Below, one piece after another: positions 34,199 to 44,940 of a stretch of 64,000 nt of DNA. A program made the translations under genes and the position numbers. The notes beneath the pieces are model-generated. The model saw nothing but the letters and a program-made list of their open reading frames with translations, did no database searches and was not told where the DNA came from. Location of the stretch: positions 932,501 to 996,500 of the forward strand of contig OX485805.1 of assembly GCA_950295325.1 (NCBI GenBank), in the 5' to 3' direction. The stretch's first letter is position 1. Each line of letters opens with the position of its first letter. The stretch is from Polytrichum commune. Taxonomy: Eukaryota > Streptophyta > Polytrichopsida > Polytrichales > Polytrichaceae.

Positions 34199-34535
34199 CT
34201 CGGGGGGGCAGTGTGTTGAAAAGTTAAGGATATAGGTGCGAACAACCACTATTTTATAGGGGGGTATTACTTTCAATTCTTTTGTTTTTTTCACATGCTA
34301 TCATTATGTAAATTTCTACTTTGGGTTAATAGAAAAATGGCTTGCATTACTTATAATTCCAAATTACCTATTATTCCATACCCTATAGTACTTTAAAGAT
34401 GTCCAGTGCCATTTTTGATACCCTATATTACTCTTAAGTCCATTTATAATTTTTAGCCCCCATGTTTTTAAAATACCCTATCATTTGTTCGCACGTATAT
34501 TGCTACTCCAACCAATGACTACCCCCCCCCCCGAG
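34199..34535. mobile_element. 337-bp MITE, probable relative of the 1499-bp transposon
   Basis: It starts CTCGGGGGGGCAGTG and ends in a C run followed by CGAG. It is flanked by a perfect 8-bp TSD, GTTGAACT (34191-34198 and 34536-34543). Related blocks at 3010 and 15925 show the empty site, CGAACTACTAGATTGTGAC. Like the 1499-bp element it has G-rich ends, an 8-bp TSD, GTGCG motifs about 35-45 bp from each end, and short TACCCTATA/TAGCCCC tracts. Confidence 0.8.
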
Positions 34536-34561
34536 GTTGAACTATTAGATTGTGACTGCAG

Positions 34562-36406
34562 ATGAAGGAGGTCGCCGCTGCCGCTCCGGCAACAGTGTCG
34601 ATACACACTGATCCTAACGCAACCTCAACACGGCCTCAACGCAACAACAACATCCCTAACTCTACAACATCAGCAACACCGAGACATAGCAACCCGAGAA
34701 GACCTCCACCGCCCAACGCAGACAACAGACAGACACCACCAGCAACACCGAGAGCGCATAGAAACCCTAGGAGATTACCGTCAAGAAATGCCGACATCGA
34801 AGCAGAACACCGCCTCAGACAACTACAAAGAGACAAAGGCCGGAGCGAAAGGAGCCAACCACCCCCTAGATCTACATCAACAACTCGACAAAAGAGGCAG
34901 GGCAGCATAACAGATTCAGATCTGAAAAAGGAGAGAAACAGGGGAGTGTACACAACAACATGTATTTCCAACACCAAAGAGGTGTATCTATTCATCATAT
35001 GGGTGCTTATAAGCACCTGTACAATGTGTGCTTGCACACAGGATCTCCCACCAATACTACCTCCCTTAAACTACACACTAAACTACCACCCACCAAGGCC
35101 CACTCACACAACACACCCCCTATGTTCTTCCTCATCAATGCCCACCATTATCATAAACACACCACCTCTGCACTTGACATGCGCTCCCGCCACCAAGAAG
35201 CCGCCAACAACACCCACAACACACAAATGCACACACACAACGATTAGTATAAGGAATGGCACCTATCAGCAAGCAAACACACACACCAAAATAAGCCCAC
35301 AACACAATGCAAATCTTATAAGCTTACCTCAAAGACAAATGCACCACCGCTTCTCGCCTTCTCACACGGCCAAGCGTCAGATCCACACTCAAACCCATAC
35401 AAAACACCCTAAAACCCGCCGAAACCTCACACCCCCGCACACTCTCCCCCCGGGATCAGACTGTCATCCCGAAAACACCCTCACACACCCTAACCCCAGA
35501 ATGAGACACACACCAGCCTCCAAGGTCCAGCACACTCCCCCGCCAAAAACAGACGGCCAAAAATCCCACCTAACTAAATGGCCCAGTCAGTATCTAAACG
35601 CCAGAAGCCGCCACACAAAAACACGCACGATCCAGCACTCCCTCACCTCGACAACCGACCGCCTCACATTCACTCCCCCGAAACCCACAGCTTTCCAACG
35701 CTCACAGCCAAAACCTCGACCAAAACAGCACACAACCTCCCTGGCCACCTACAATCCTACCCCCACATACAACCAAGCCGATCTGCACAATCCACAACAA
35801 ACCCAAAAAATACAACCCCCCCTCCCACAATGCCACGCTCAAATACCTCGCTCCCTCACAATCCTACACACTCAACTCCACACCCAGCTCTCTCACCTCC
35901 ACACTCAGCTCTCTCACCTCCACACTCAACTCTCTCGCTTCCACTCTCACCTCCACACTCAGCTCTCTCACCCCCACATTCAGATCTCTTGCACCCACAC
36001 TCAGATCTCTCGCACCCACACTCAATTCTCTCGCACCCACACTCAGTTCTCTCGCACCCACACTCAATTCTCTCGCACCCACACTCAGTTCTCTCGCACC
36101 CACACTCAACTCTCTCGCTTCCACTCCCACCCCCACACTCAGCTCTCTCACCCCCACACTCAGATCCCTCGCACCCACACTCAGCTCTCTCACCTCCCCT
36201 CTCACACAACCCTCCACACTCAACCTCACATTCAGTCCTCTAGCCTCCCCTCCCAAAGCACATCCCACACTCAGATCTATAGCCACTCACCTCCCACCCC
36301 ACTCCACACACAGCCCTCCCCTCTCTCCCCCCGAACTGCACGTTGCCCACGGACACAGCGACTCTCCAACCACACTTCCCCACATCGACACCCCGGCCAC
36401 TCCACC
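34562..36406. other. CT-rich, low-complexity segment of unknown origin
   Basis: Similarity to the repeated blocks ends after GATTGTGACTGCA at 34560. The segment is C/A/T-rich on the plus strand with no stops in one frame, so a 743-codon frame spans it into the LTR. Composition (Pro, His, Thr, Ser) and loss of coding structure argue against one real protein. TGCAG occurs at both edges (34557-34561 and 36603-36607), so the whole segment to 36602 could be one insertion. Confidence 0.4.
35868..36235. repeat. CT-rich minisatellite with ~21-bp units
   Basis: Units such as CTCTCGCACCCACACTCAATT repeat head to tail, most regularly at 35985-36115. Shorter 18-bp variants (TCTCACCTCCACACTCAG) flank them. 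The 21-bp period preserves frame, which explains long open frames on both strands. Confidence 0.85.
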
Positions 36407-36607
36407 ATGGCAGATCAGCCAGCAGAAGAGCCGTCCAGCAAGCCCAGAAGGCACAGCGTAGGTCTCACCACTCGCAACGCTGCTCCCCAGGGAGCGGACT
36501 CTGCCCCAGTACGCCAGCACCGGAGAAGCAAAGACAGAGCCGACACCGGGCGAACAGACAACCCCGAGACCAGTCACAAACCCAGCCGGAGCGAGCCCCA
36601 GCTGCAG
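36407..36607 (+). CDS. Truncated N-terminal coding exon, interrupted by retrotransposon A
   Basis: An ATG in a strong context (CTCCACCATGGCA) opens MADQPAEEPSSKPRRHSVGL and continues for 67 codons, rich in Ser, Pro and Arg, to PQLQ, where the LTR of element A begins (36608). The preceding CT-rich sequence resembles a plant 5' leader. The protein is hydrophilic and disordered-looking, and I do not recognise it. It could be the start of a host gene or of another element's gag. Nothing after the insertion is visible within the window. Confidence 0.35.
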
Positions 36608-37579
36608 TGTCGCGCACCTCTCCATGAGGAGTGCCCGAAACACCATGGGCACAAGGGGGACCCCGGAGTGACACCCGGGACTTGTGGCGCCGTTGGTGAG
36701 AGGGCCCAAGTGATCCTAGTGTGGGTGAGGGCCCCGGGCGTTGGGAACGCCTCCCACCCACGAAGATTAGGAGGCACAAGGGTAAGGCCATGAGTTATGC
36801 GTAGCTCATGGCGTGGTGATTCTAGAAAGCTCAAGAACACCTCAATCGGAGGTGTGAGCTAGGAGTTATGGCCATTTGAGTGGGGCGCTGTCCCAGGACA
36901 GCGCCCTGGTACAGCAGTGCCTGGGAGTGATTCCCGGGACTGCCAAGGTTCAAACAGGCATAACTTGGTCAATACTTGCCTGAATAGGGCAAGTGAGGAG
37001 TCCATCGGCATCTACGTGAAGCGTAGATGAGGATAGAGTGGTTGGTTGTTCTGATCAGACATCATACAAGGAAGTTATGATGGTCTGAAGCTGCTGGGGG
37101 CTTCTAGGCCCAGCAGCTAAAGGAAAATGTCCACTTGGCCCCAACTCTTGGTAGAGAGACAAGAGGTTGGTTGACGGTGGGGTAGGGGCCCCGCGTGAAG
37201 TCCTAGAGGCTTATATGGGTGAGGTGGTGTGGCCTCACCCACCCGAGGCCGAACGGCACGGCCTCCATGGGCATTGGCCCAATGTGAGGCCATAGTTGCC
37301 TAGTATGGTTCGGGTTGTTGTAGTGTTGCTCCGGCAACGCGATGATCAACATGGGATTGGACTTCCATGGATGGAAGTCCACATCTAGGAATGGGTTACC
37401 GATTAAGGGGTGAGTCCCTAAAGCAAAGTAGGAGGGTTGGTTCCCTCCTATGAACTATAAGGTCCGGGGTAGGAGGAGCTAACCATTAGCATGGCGGAAT
37501 GCGAATGGTTAGCGCTCGTAACCTTTGCTAGAATTGAAAATTGGCAAGATTGCTAAGGGGGTTAGCAAGGGTTGCGACA
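36608..37579 (+). repeat. 5' LTR of element A
   Basis: Starts TGTCGCGCACCTCTCC and ends GGGTTGCGACA, so it has TG...CA ends with a six-base TGTCGC/GCGACA inverted repeat. Length 972 bp. TTATAT at 37211-37216 is a candidate TATA box. Several perfect hairpins are present (for example around 36889-36912). Confidence 0.95.
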
Positions 37580-37581
37580 CT

Positions 37582-37593
37582 TGGTATCAGAGC
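37582..37593 (+). other. Primer binding site of element A
   Basis: TGGTATCAGAGC, two bases after the LTR, complementary to the 3' end of plant initiator tRNA-Met. This is the usual primer of Ty1/copia and many Ty3/gypsy plant elements. Confidence 0.95.
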
Positions 37594-38304
37594 AGGGTTC
37601 CAATATTTGAGCTAGCACTTTGAGGGAGACATGGCTATCAAACGTGAGGGTTATTATGGTTAGCCCGGGGTTTCCAAAAGGTTGTGAGGCTCAAATTGGA
37701 ACAAAGATCATGTGTAAAGGGAATTTGACCATACCATTGGTTCTAATGACAATGGTGGGCATGATGGTGGATTCGGTAAGGAAATTGGTGGAGTCCTTTG
37801 AAAGGGCTCCCGCACACCTCAAAAAAGCATTTGGGGCCTAGAATACTGAATGCACCCAAAACCTTGGAGGGCATTAATGTTGGATTGAAATTCCAATTCG
37901 AAATGCTTGGAAGATATTGATGATGTTGGAATGAATTTGGTGGAAATGAGGCGTGCGGGCCTCTTAAGGCGTATATGCGCGAATTTCACACCCAAATGAA
38001 TTGTGCATCTTAGATGAACGAGTTTTCTAAGAAGTACATCGTTTTAGGTGGGGTTTCAAAAGCGGGTGGTGAATACCAAGTTCAAATTTCCAAAAATTTA
38101 TTGAGGTTGTGGCGGGGATCATCAAAATTGCAACGAGCATTAAGGCCGATGACCCCAATAAGAAATTTGGTGGTGCCTTACAACAATGGACGTTGAGGGG
38201 AGATAGGTACCACGCCAAATAATACTTATGCCGCGGACCGAATGTAAGACGATGGCATTGTGGCCAAGGCTAGTAGCCTCAAGCCGAGGCCAAGTCTTTT
38301 GTAC
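37594..38304 (+). pseudogene. gag remnant of element A
   Basis: The region between primer site and protease is only about 0.7 kb and has no frame over 75 codons. The first frame (37620-37841) encodes GFPKGCEAQIGTKIM and a short helical-looking tail, also kept in B, C and D. No CCHC zinc knuckle is seen. It contains one copy of the ~56-bp unit that is amplified six-fold in the other elements (around 38225-38275). Confidence 0.6.
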
Positions 38305-38664
38305 TTTGAGGCTCAAATGAATGGGACAAATGTCTCATGGGTTGATAAAGAGGCTACCATTCCTTCTTAAGCCCAAAACTCGCAAGGGAGTTGGGGCTTG
38401 CCGATTGATAGAGTGGGCAAGCCCACCAAGGTGCGGTTTGGAAAGGGCGAACCGCATGAAACAAAGGAGGCCGCGATGCATGTAACTTTTCAATGTGGGA
38501 CATTGGATTTTTGTCAAAATTTCACACCATGTGAAATAGATGAAATGCATGTCATTGTGAAGGCTGCCTTCTTTGGAACTCACATGATAGATGTGAGGTG
38601 CAAGCCGGTGAGCTTGCGGTGCATTTGTGATGTCTTGATGGCAAAGAATTGCACTACAAATTGA
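38305..38664 (+). pseudogene. Aspartic protease domain of element A, active site altered
   Basis: The translation NVSWVDKEATIPS aligns with the Ty3/gypsy protease motif (V-D-S-G-A-T-H-S-F). At 38344-38352 the codons read D-K-E, where D-S/T-G is needed. It is followed by GKPTKVRFGKGEPHE and VTFQCGTLDFCQNF, characteristic of the plant retroelement protease fold. A stop lies soon after the motif (IPS*). The same D-K-E is present in B, C and D. Confidence 0.7.
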
Positions 38665-38893
38665 CAAGGACTCCTATGGTAGGAGGAACCAACTCGAATT
38701 TGGTCTTAATGGACCAAATGAATAAACGGAAAAACATAATTATAATGGTCGTGGTTCAATTGGAGCAACTCCAAGGAACTCATGGGGAGGCTAGGAAAGA
38801 TAGGCCTCCCCGAAACCACATTGGTGGGATGTTGGTGAGGTACAAGGATGTATTCACCAATGTGTTGTCCAAAATGTTACCGCCAACGAGTGG

Positions 38894-38924
<31 letters not shown>

Positions 38925-39252
38925 TGCTCAACGAGAGATTGAATTCTTGAGGTATGTGATGACAAAGGAAGTTGGTGGATGAACATGACAAATGTCAAGG
39001 CAATCCAAGAGGAGAATTGGCCCTTGACTCAAGAGAAGGGCTAAGGTCATTTGTTGGCCTAGCCAACTACTACCACCACTTCATTCGAGGTGTTTCTAAG
39101 GTTGCTAGGACCTTAGTCAACTTGTTGGAAAAATGGCTATCCCAAGAGTGGGATGAGCCTTGTCACCAAGCCTTTGGGGAGCTCAAGAGCAAGTTTCCTT
39201 CACAAGATGTGGTTAAGTTCCCGAGCTTTCACAAGCATTTTGAGATGCACAT
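38649..39252 (+). pseudogene. Reverse transcriptase remnant of element A (core deleted)
   Basis: KLTRTPMVGGTNSNLVLMDQ, GGMLVRYKDVFTNVL and LPP lead into RT as in other gypsy elements. After a poly(A) run the sequence jumps to STRD/IEFL..V (the conserved QREIEFLGHV region after the RT palm). The fingers, palm and Y-x-D-D box, normally about 200 residues, are absent. It continues through NYYHHFIRG and the connection region to KHFEMH, where element B is inserted. Confidence 0.75.
38894..38922 (+). repeat. Run of 29 A at the RT deletion junction
   Basis: The homopolymer lies exactly where the RT core is missing; B, C and D have a short non-homopolymer junction at this place. Confidence 0.9.
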
Positions 39253-40226
39253 TGTCGCAACCCTTGCTAGTCCCCCTTGACCATCTTGGCAATTTTCATT
39301 TCCTAGCAAAGGTTACGAGTGCTAACCCTTCGCATACCGCCATGCAAATGGTTAGCTCCTCTAACCCCGGACCAATAGTTCATAGGAGGGAACCAACCCT
39401 CCTACTTTGCTTTCGGGACTCACCCCTTAATCGGTAACCCATTTCCCCAATGTGGACTTCCATCCATGGAAGTCCAATCCTATGTTGATCATTGCGTTGC
39501 CGGAGCAACACTACAACAACCCGAACCATACTAGGCAACTATGGCCTCACAATGGGCCAATGCCCATGGAGGCCTTGCCGTTCGGCCTCGGGTGGGTGAG
39601 GCCACACCACCTCACCCATATAAGCCTCTAGGACTTCACGCGGGGCCCCTACCCCACCGTCAACCAACCTCTTGTCTCTCTACCAAGAGTTGGGGCCAAG
39701 TGGACATTTTCCTTTAGCTGCTGGGCCTAGAACCCACTAGCAGCTTCAGACCATCATAACTTCCTTGTATGATGTCTGATCATAACAACCAACCACTCCA
39801 TCTTCATCTACGCTTCACGTAGATGCCGATGGACTCCTCGCTTGCCCCATTCGGGCAAGTCTTGAGGAAGTTATGCCTGTTTGAACCTTGGCAGTCCCGG
39901 GAATCACTCCCAGGCACTGCTGTACCAGGGCGCTGTCCCGGGACAGCGCCCCACTCAAATGGCCATAACTCCTAGCTCACACCTCCGATTGAGGTGTTCT
40001 TGAGCTTTCTAGAATCACCACGCCATGAGCTACGCATAGCTCATGGCCTTACCCTTGTGCCTCCTAGTCTTCGTGGGTGGGAGGCGTTCCCAACGCCCGG
40101 GGCCCTCACCCACACTAGGATCACTTGGGCCCTCTCACCAACGGCGCCACAAGTCCCGGGTGTCACTCCGGGGTCCCCCTTGTGCCCATGGTGTTTTGGG
40201 CACTCCTCATGGAGAGGTGCGCGACA
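39253..40226 (-). repeat. 3' LTR of element B
   Basis: 974 bp, on the plus strand TGTCGCAACCC...GGTGCGCGACA, the reverse complement of the element A LTR. A polypurine-type tract (complement of CTCACCCCCACC) abuts it at 40227-40238. Confidence 0.95.
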
Positions 40227-41040
40227 CTCACCCCCACCAAACGGAGTCGATGCCCTCATCGAGTATACTCGTAGTCGGCACACCAATTCTCAAGTTGCCA
40301 TCCTCTATGGTGCGGCATTGTGTTTACCTTAGGGCGCGACCCCCACAATGCATCTTCAAATTTGGCATAGTCCCAAAGGTGTCGTTCCTAGGTGGTCCGT
40401 TAGCGACCTTGGATCTCTCATCCAAGGACCTAACCTATACTAGACCCACCTACTTTAGGACTCACTTGGGTTGCCCCTCCTTTGGGGCCTCCCCCGTTAG
40501 GCTCCACTAGCCTAACGTGACACATCTAGGCGAGACCTCAACGCTTCCACTAAGTTGTCTCGGTTGCAACTCCGAGATGGCTTTCCATTGTTAAGCCACG
40601 CCTCGATCGCACGGGGGTGATGCCAAGTCCCGCCCGACTCGGTTCCCACTTTGCTCTTTCGAGACATGGGTTCATGACTCCCATGCGCCAACTCTCGTTA
40701 GCTCGCGGGTAGCACTTTTATGAGCACGCGCCATCACCTTGCCCCCGCCCGGACAAGCCCACAACTAAGAAGTTTCTTGGTTTTATCCAAGGCCCCTCCA
40801 AGCCATGGCCCCCAATTACTCGGCTTACCCAACCTAGTTTGGCATATCTATTCCCCCTCTTCCATTAACCAAGCACAAGTACAAGACTAGGACCTCATCT
40901 CATACTTTTCTCTTTGCACCACTAAAGTTTGGACTTTATTCCCTCAAGCCAAAGAACAAGTTCATGTTGTGGAGCAATTAACCTCGAAGCTAAGTGTGCT
41001 ACTAGCGTCTCTCCCCCACTAAAGGAGATTGATGTCCTCA
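40227..41040 (-). other. 3' untranslated region of element B
   Basis: About 0.8 kb without conserved domain between chromodomain and LTR. The reading frames here are present in every copy but also in LTR-proximal non-coding sequence, so they are not called as genes. Confidence 0.7.
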
Positions 41041-41045
41041 TCAAT

Positions 41046-41210
41046 GCCTCCGCTTCATTTTATTGGAATCCTTAGCCTTAGTTTCTTCAAAGTGCTTCAC
41101 CAATTCATTGGTGTTCACCATGTCTCTTGCCGCCACCCAAGCGGTTTGTTTCTCATGGTATCCTCACCATTTCACCAAGTACTCCTTTGTACATTTTCTT
41201 TCATTTTCAC
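41046..41210 (-). pseudogene. Chromodomain of element B with in-frame stop
   Basis: Reversed, the sequence encodes KEYLVKW, a stop (TGA), then GYHEKQTAWVAARDM and ELVKHF. This is the chromodomain pattern Y-L-V-K-W-K-G-Y...W. The stop replaces the codon after KW. The family fold recognises methylated histone tails and targets integration. All four copies have the same stop. Confidence 0.8.
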
Positions 41211-41502
41211 TTGGGCTTCCTACACTTGAGGATGCCCTCTTACCTCATGTTCCAAATGACCTCCACAAGGTCGGGAGGTGGCCTAATCACTTGCTTGTGA
41301 TCGGGCCACAAGGTGTCGTCCTAAAATGACTTTCGTAATGAGACATGAAATGTCGGATGCACTTTGATCTCCGGCGGTAATTCCAACTTATACATGTCCT
41401 TGAACACTTGTTCCACAATGGAAAACGAAGCTCCAATTTTGGACATGAACTTTTGGAGTAAGGCCTTTGGGCAAGGTGAAGTTGTCCACATTCAACAACA
41501 CC

Positions 41503-42555
41503 TTATTGGCCCACCTCATACTCCACTTCGCGTCTTCCGGCATTGATTTGCACTCCGTAGCACCTTCGGGCTTTCTCCACCAACAACTTGGTCATCTCCA
41601 AGACTTGTTTTTGCTCCTTGGCCAAGTCCTTACCATCTTGGTTGAACTCTAGTGTTGAATGTGCCCCCTCGAGAGCTAGGTTAATAGGTTGGAGCGCATC
41701 CACTCCATAAGCCACCACGAAAGACCACCCCTTGGTAGCCAAGTGCGTGGCTACATTGCAATTACACTCCGCTCGACCCACATAGTCCGCCCAATCTCCT
41801 TGGTCCGCCCCCACCAAGTTCCTCAAGTATTGCTTCAAGACTCCATTCACATGCTCCGCTTTCCCATCCATTTGGGAATGCAAGGCCGTGCTAAACCTTA
41901 GTTTCATTCCGACCTCCTTAGAGAAATGCATTGAAAATGCACTTGTGAACTTTGGATCTTGATCCCTCACAATCACTCTTGGCAACCCGTGGTGCCTCAA
42001 CCATCCTTTGAGAAAAGGCTATGCGGTCTCCAACGCGGTGGCGGTTCCCACAATCGGCACCATGTGTGCCAACTTGGCAAACTGCTCTACCATCAACAAG
42101 ATGGCATCATACCCATGTGACTCCGGCAAACTTGTGATCAAGTCCATGCACATACTATGCCATGGCGCCGACGGGATAGGCAACGGTTGCAAGAAACCGC
42201 CTTGCTTTTGGTAAGAGGCTCGGTTCACTTGGCACTTCATCCAAGCCTTCACAAAGTGGGCTATATCCTTCTTTATGCACCGCCAATGGTACCCCCTTGA
42301 CACCATTCTATGGCGGCTTTCTCTTTCTCCTCTATGGCCGGCAATAGGACTATCACATTCTTCCTTCAAAACCGATAGCCTCAACTTGCCTTGTGGCACA
42401 TACACCCGACTTTGTTTACACTTGAACAATCCGTCCACCAACTTAACCTCTTTGAGCACCTTGCTCTTGCGAAGCTCACCTAAAAGTTTTTGTGCTTTTG
42501 GGGTAGTAAATTTACCCCTCCCGTATCTTGCATCACAAGTTTCCTTTGCCGGCAC
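41503..42555 (-). pseudogene. Integrase of element B, split by a shared TAG stop
   Basis: Two frames. 42019-42555 holds the N-terminal zinc region and first catalytic Asp (CMDLITSLPESHGYD). 41503-42000 holds the second Asp (VIVRDQDPKFTSAF) and Glu (MDGKAEHVNGVLKQYLR). They are joined by ...TATALETA, TAG, PFLKGWLRHHGLP, where related elements read through. The zinc motif is damaged (first His replaced by Cys in EECDSP; one Cys of C-x-x-C replaced by Trp in AWMKCQ). Confidence 0.88.
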
Positions 42556-42639
42556 ACATTAGCCACAAGGTTTGGATGGTTCTCATTGCTTGGAACTCTT
42601 CCGGTCTACTTCGCGCATCCGGCACCACATTTCCACGGT

Positions 42640-43330
42640 CCGGTTTGTGGATCAAATCCACCTTCATAAGCGCCAAACTATCATGCCTCCGCAATGACTT
42701 GGCGTTCACTTATGCTTGTATGTCAAAATACTTTTAGGACACATTGTCCATGTAGACCTTTGCTTTGTGCGACCCCATATAATGTCGCCACATCTTCAAG
42801 CAATGCACTACGGCAAAGAAGTTCTTTGTCATGAGTTGGTTGTCTTCTTTGACAACCATCGAGCTTCATGCTCCCATATGCAAAGGCCATCCATCTTACA
42901 CAAAATCCACCATTGGCAAAGTCATTCACCCCCGTATGCACCTCAAAAGGTTTGTCAAGCTCCGTGGACTTGAGCACGGGTGGCGAATAGAACTTGGTCT
43001 TAAGCTCCTCAAAGACTTGGTGGCAAGGCTCATCCCACTGTTGGGATAGCCATTTCTTGCACAAGTTGGACAAGGTTGAACAACCATCAAGCTTCATGCT
43101 CTTATATGCAATGGCCATCCATTTTGCCTTAACATCCGCCAATGGTAAAGTCACCCGCCCCCGTATGCACCTCAAAGGTTTGCCAACTCCACGAACTTGA
43201 GCACGGGCGGCGAAGAGAACTTGGTCTTAAGCTTCCCAAAGGCTTGGTGACAAGGCTCATCCCACTCTTGGGATAGCCATTTTCCTCAATAAGTTGATTA
43301 AGGTCCTAGCAACCTTCAAAAACTCTTGAA
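42640..43330 (-). pseudogene. RNase H region of element B with two tandem units
   Basis: Contains ELDKPFEVHTGVNDFANGG and later PTHDKELLCRS of the gypsy RNase H. The unit KKWLSQ.WDEPCHQ.FEELK...PPVLK..E.DKPFEVHTG.. is present twice (markers near 43041 and 43270), about 230 bp apart, instead of once. The normal V-H-T-D-A-S has Gly for the catalytic Asp (VHTG). Confidence 0.75.
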
Positions 43331-43969
43331 TGAAGTGGTGGTAGTAGTTGGCTAGGCCAACAAATGACCTAAGCATTTTTTTGAATGAAGGGCCAATTCT
43401 CCTTTTGGATTGCTTTGACATTCTTCATGTTCATCCACCAACGTCCTTTGTCACCACATACCTCAAGAACTCAATCTCTCGTTGAGCAAAGTTATTTTTC
43501 ACTCCTTGGCGGTAATGTTTTTGGGCAACACATTGGTGAATACATCCTTGTACCTCACCAACATCCCACCAATGTGATTTGGGGGAGGCCCATCTTTCCT
43601 CGCCTCCCCATACGTTCTTTGGAGTTGCTCCAATTGAACCACGACAATTATGTTTATATTTTGCATTTGGTCCATTAAGACCAAATTCAACTTGGGTCCT
43701 CCTACCATAGGAGTCCTTGTCAATTTGAACTTCAATTCTTTGCTATTATGACACATCATAATGCATTGCAAACACCCGGCTTGCACCTCACATCTATCAT
43801 GTGAGTTTCAAAGAAGGCGGCCTTCACAATGACATGCATTTCATCTATTTCACTTGGTGTGAAATTTTGACAAAAATCCAATGTCCCACATTGAAAGGTT
43901 ACATGCATCGCGGCCTCCTTTGTTTCATGCGGTTCGCCCTTTCCAAACCGCACCTTGGTGGGCTTGCCC
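43331..43969 (-). pseudogene. RT remnant and protease (3' part) of element B
   Basis: Holds the same RT deletion junction (AACTTTGCTCAACGAGAGATTGAG, reversed, about 43470-43495), then LTRTPMVGG, and GEPHETKEAAMHVTFQCG. It ends at KPTKVRF, where element D is inserted (TSD TGCCC, 43965-43969). Confidence 0.8.
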
Positions 43970-44940
43970 TGTCGCAACCCTTGCTAGGTCCCTTAATAAT
44001 CTTGCCAATTTTCAATTCTAGCAAAGGTTACGAGTCGCTCCCTTCGCATTCCGCCATGCTAATGGATAGCTCCTCTTACCCCGGACCAATAGTTCATAGG
44101 AGGGAACCAACCCTCCTACTTTGCTTTCGGGACTCACCCCTTAATCGGTAACCCATTTCCCCAATGTGGACTTCCATTCATGGAAGTCCAATCCTATGTT
44201 GATCATCGCATTGCCGGAGCAACACTACAACAACCCGAACCATACTAGGCAACTATGGCCTCACAATAGGCCAAAGCCCATGGAGGCCTTGCCGTTCGGC
44301 CTCGGGTGGGTGAGGCCACACCACCTCACCCATATAAGCCTCTAGGACTTCACGCGGGGCCCCTACCCCACCGTCAACCAAGCTCTTGTCTCTCTACCAA
44401 GAGTTGGGGCCAAGTGGACATTTTCCTTTAGCTGCTGGGCCTAGAACCCCCCAGCAGCTTCAGACCATCATAACTTCCTTGTATGATGTCTGATCATAAC
44501 CACCAACCACTCCATCCTCATCTACGCTTCACATAGATGCCGATGGACTCCTCACTTGCTCCATTCGAGCAAGTCTTGAGGAAGTTATGCCTGTTTGAAC
44601 CTTGGCAGTCCCGGGAATCCCTCCCAGGCACTGCTGTACCAGGGCGCTGTCCCGGGACAGCGCCCCACTCAAATGGCCATAACTCCTAGCTCACACCTCC
44701 GATTGAGGTGTTCTTGAGCATTCTAGAATCACCACGCCATGAGCTACGCATAGCTCATGGCCTTGCCCTTGTGCCTCCTAGTCTCCGTGGGTGGGAGGCG
44801 TTCCCAACGCCCGGGGCCCTCACCCACACTAGGATCACTTGGGCCCTCTCACCAACGGCGCCACAAGTCCCGGGTGTCACTCCGGGGTCCCCCTTGTGCC
44901 CATGGTGTTTCGGGCACTCCTCATGGAGAGGTGCGCGACA
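43970..44940 (-). repeat. 3' LTR of element D
   Basis: 971 bp, TGTCGC...GCGACA on the plus strand. Followed by the polypurine complement CTCACCCCCACC. Confidence 0.95.

Noticed and set aside
34557-36607. TGCAG repeats as TSD of a 34562-36602 insertion
   Set aside because: No matching termini were found, and the right TGCAG may instead be the target of element A. Left open.
34562-36793. 743-codon ORF as one protein
   Set aside because: Low complexity, driven by CT-rich repeats, and its last 62 codons are LTR sequence. Only the stretch after the ATG at 36407 is kept as a candidate.
39994-40510. ORFs of 112 and 155 codons recurring in and beside every LTR
   Set aside because: They overlap in different frames, cross LTR/untranslated boundaries and follow high LTR identity. 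No protein-level conservation beyond DNA identity is visible.
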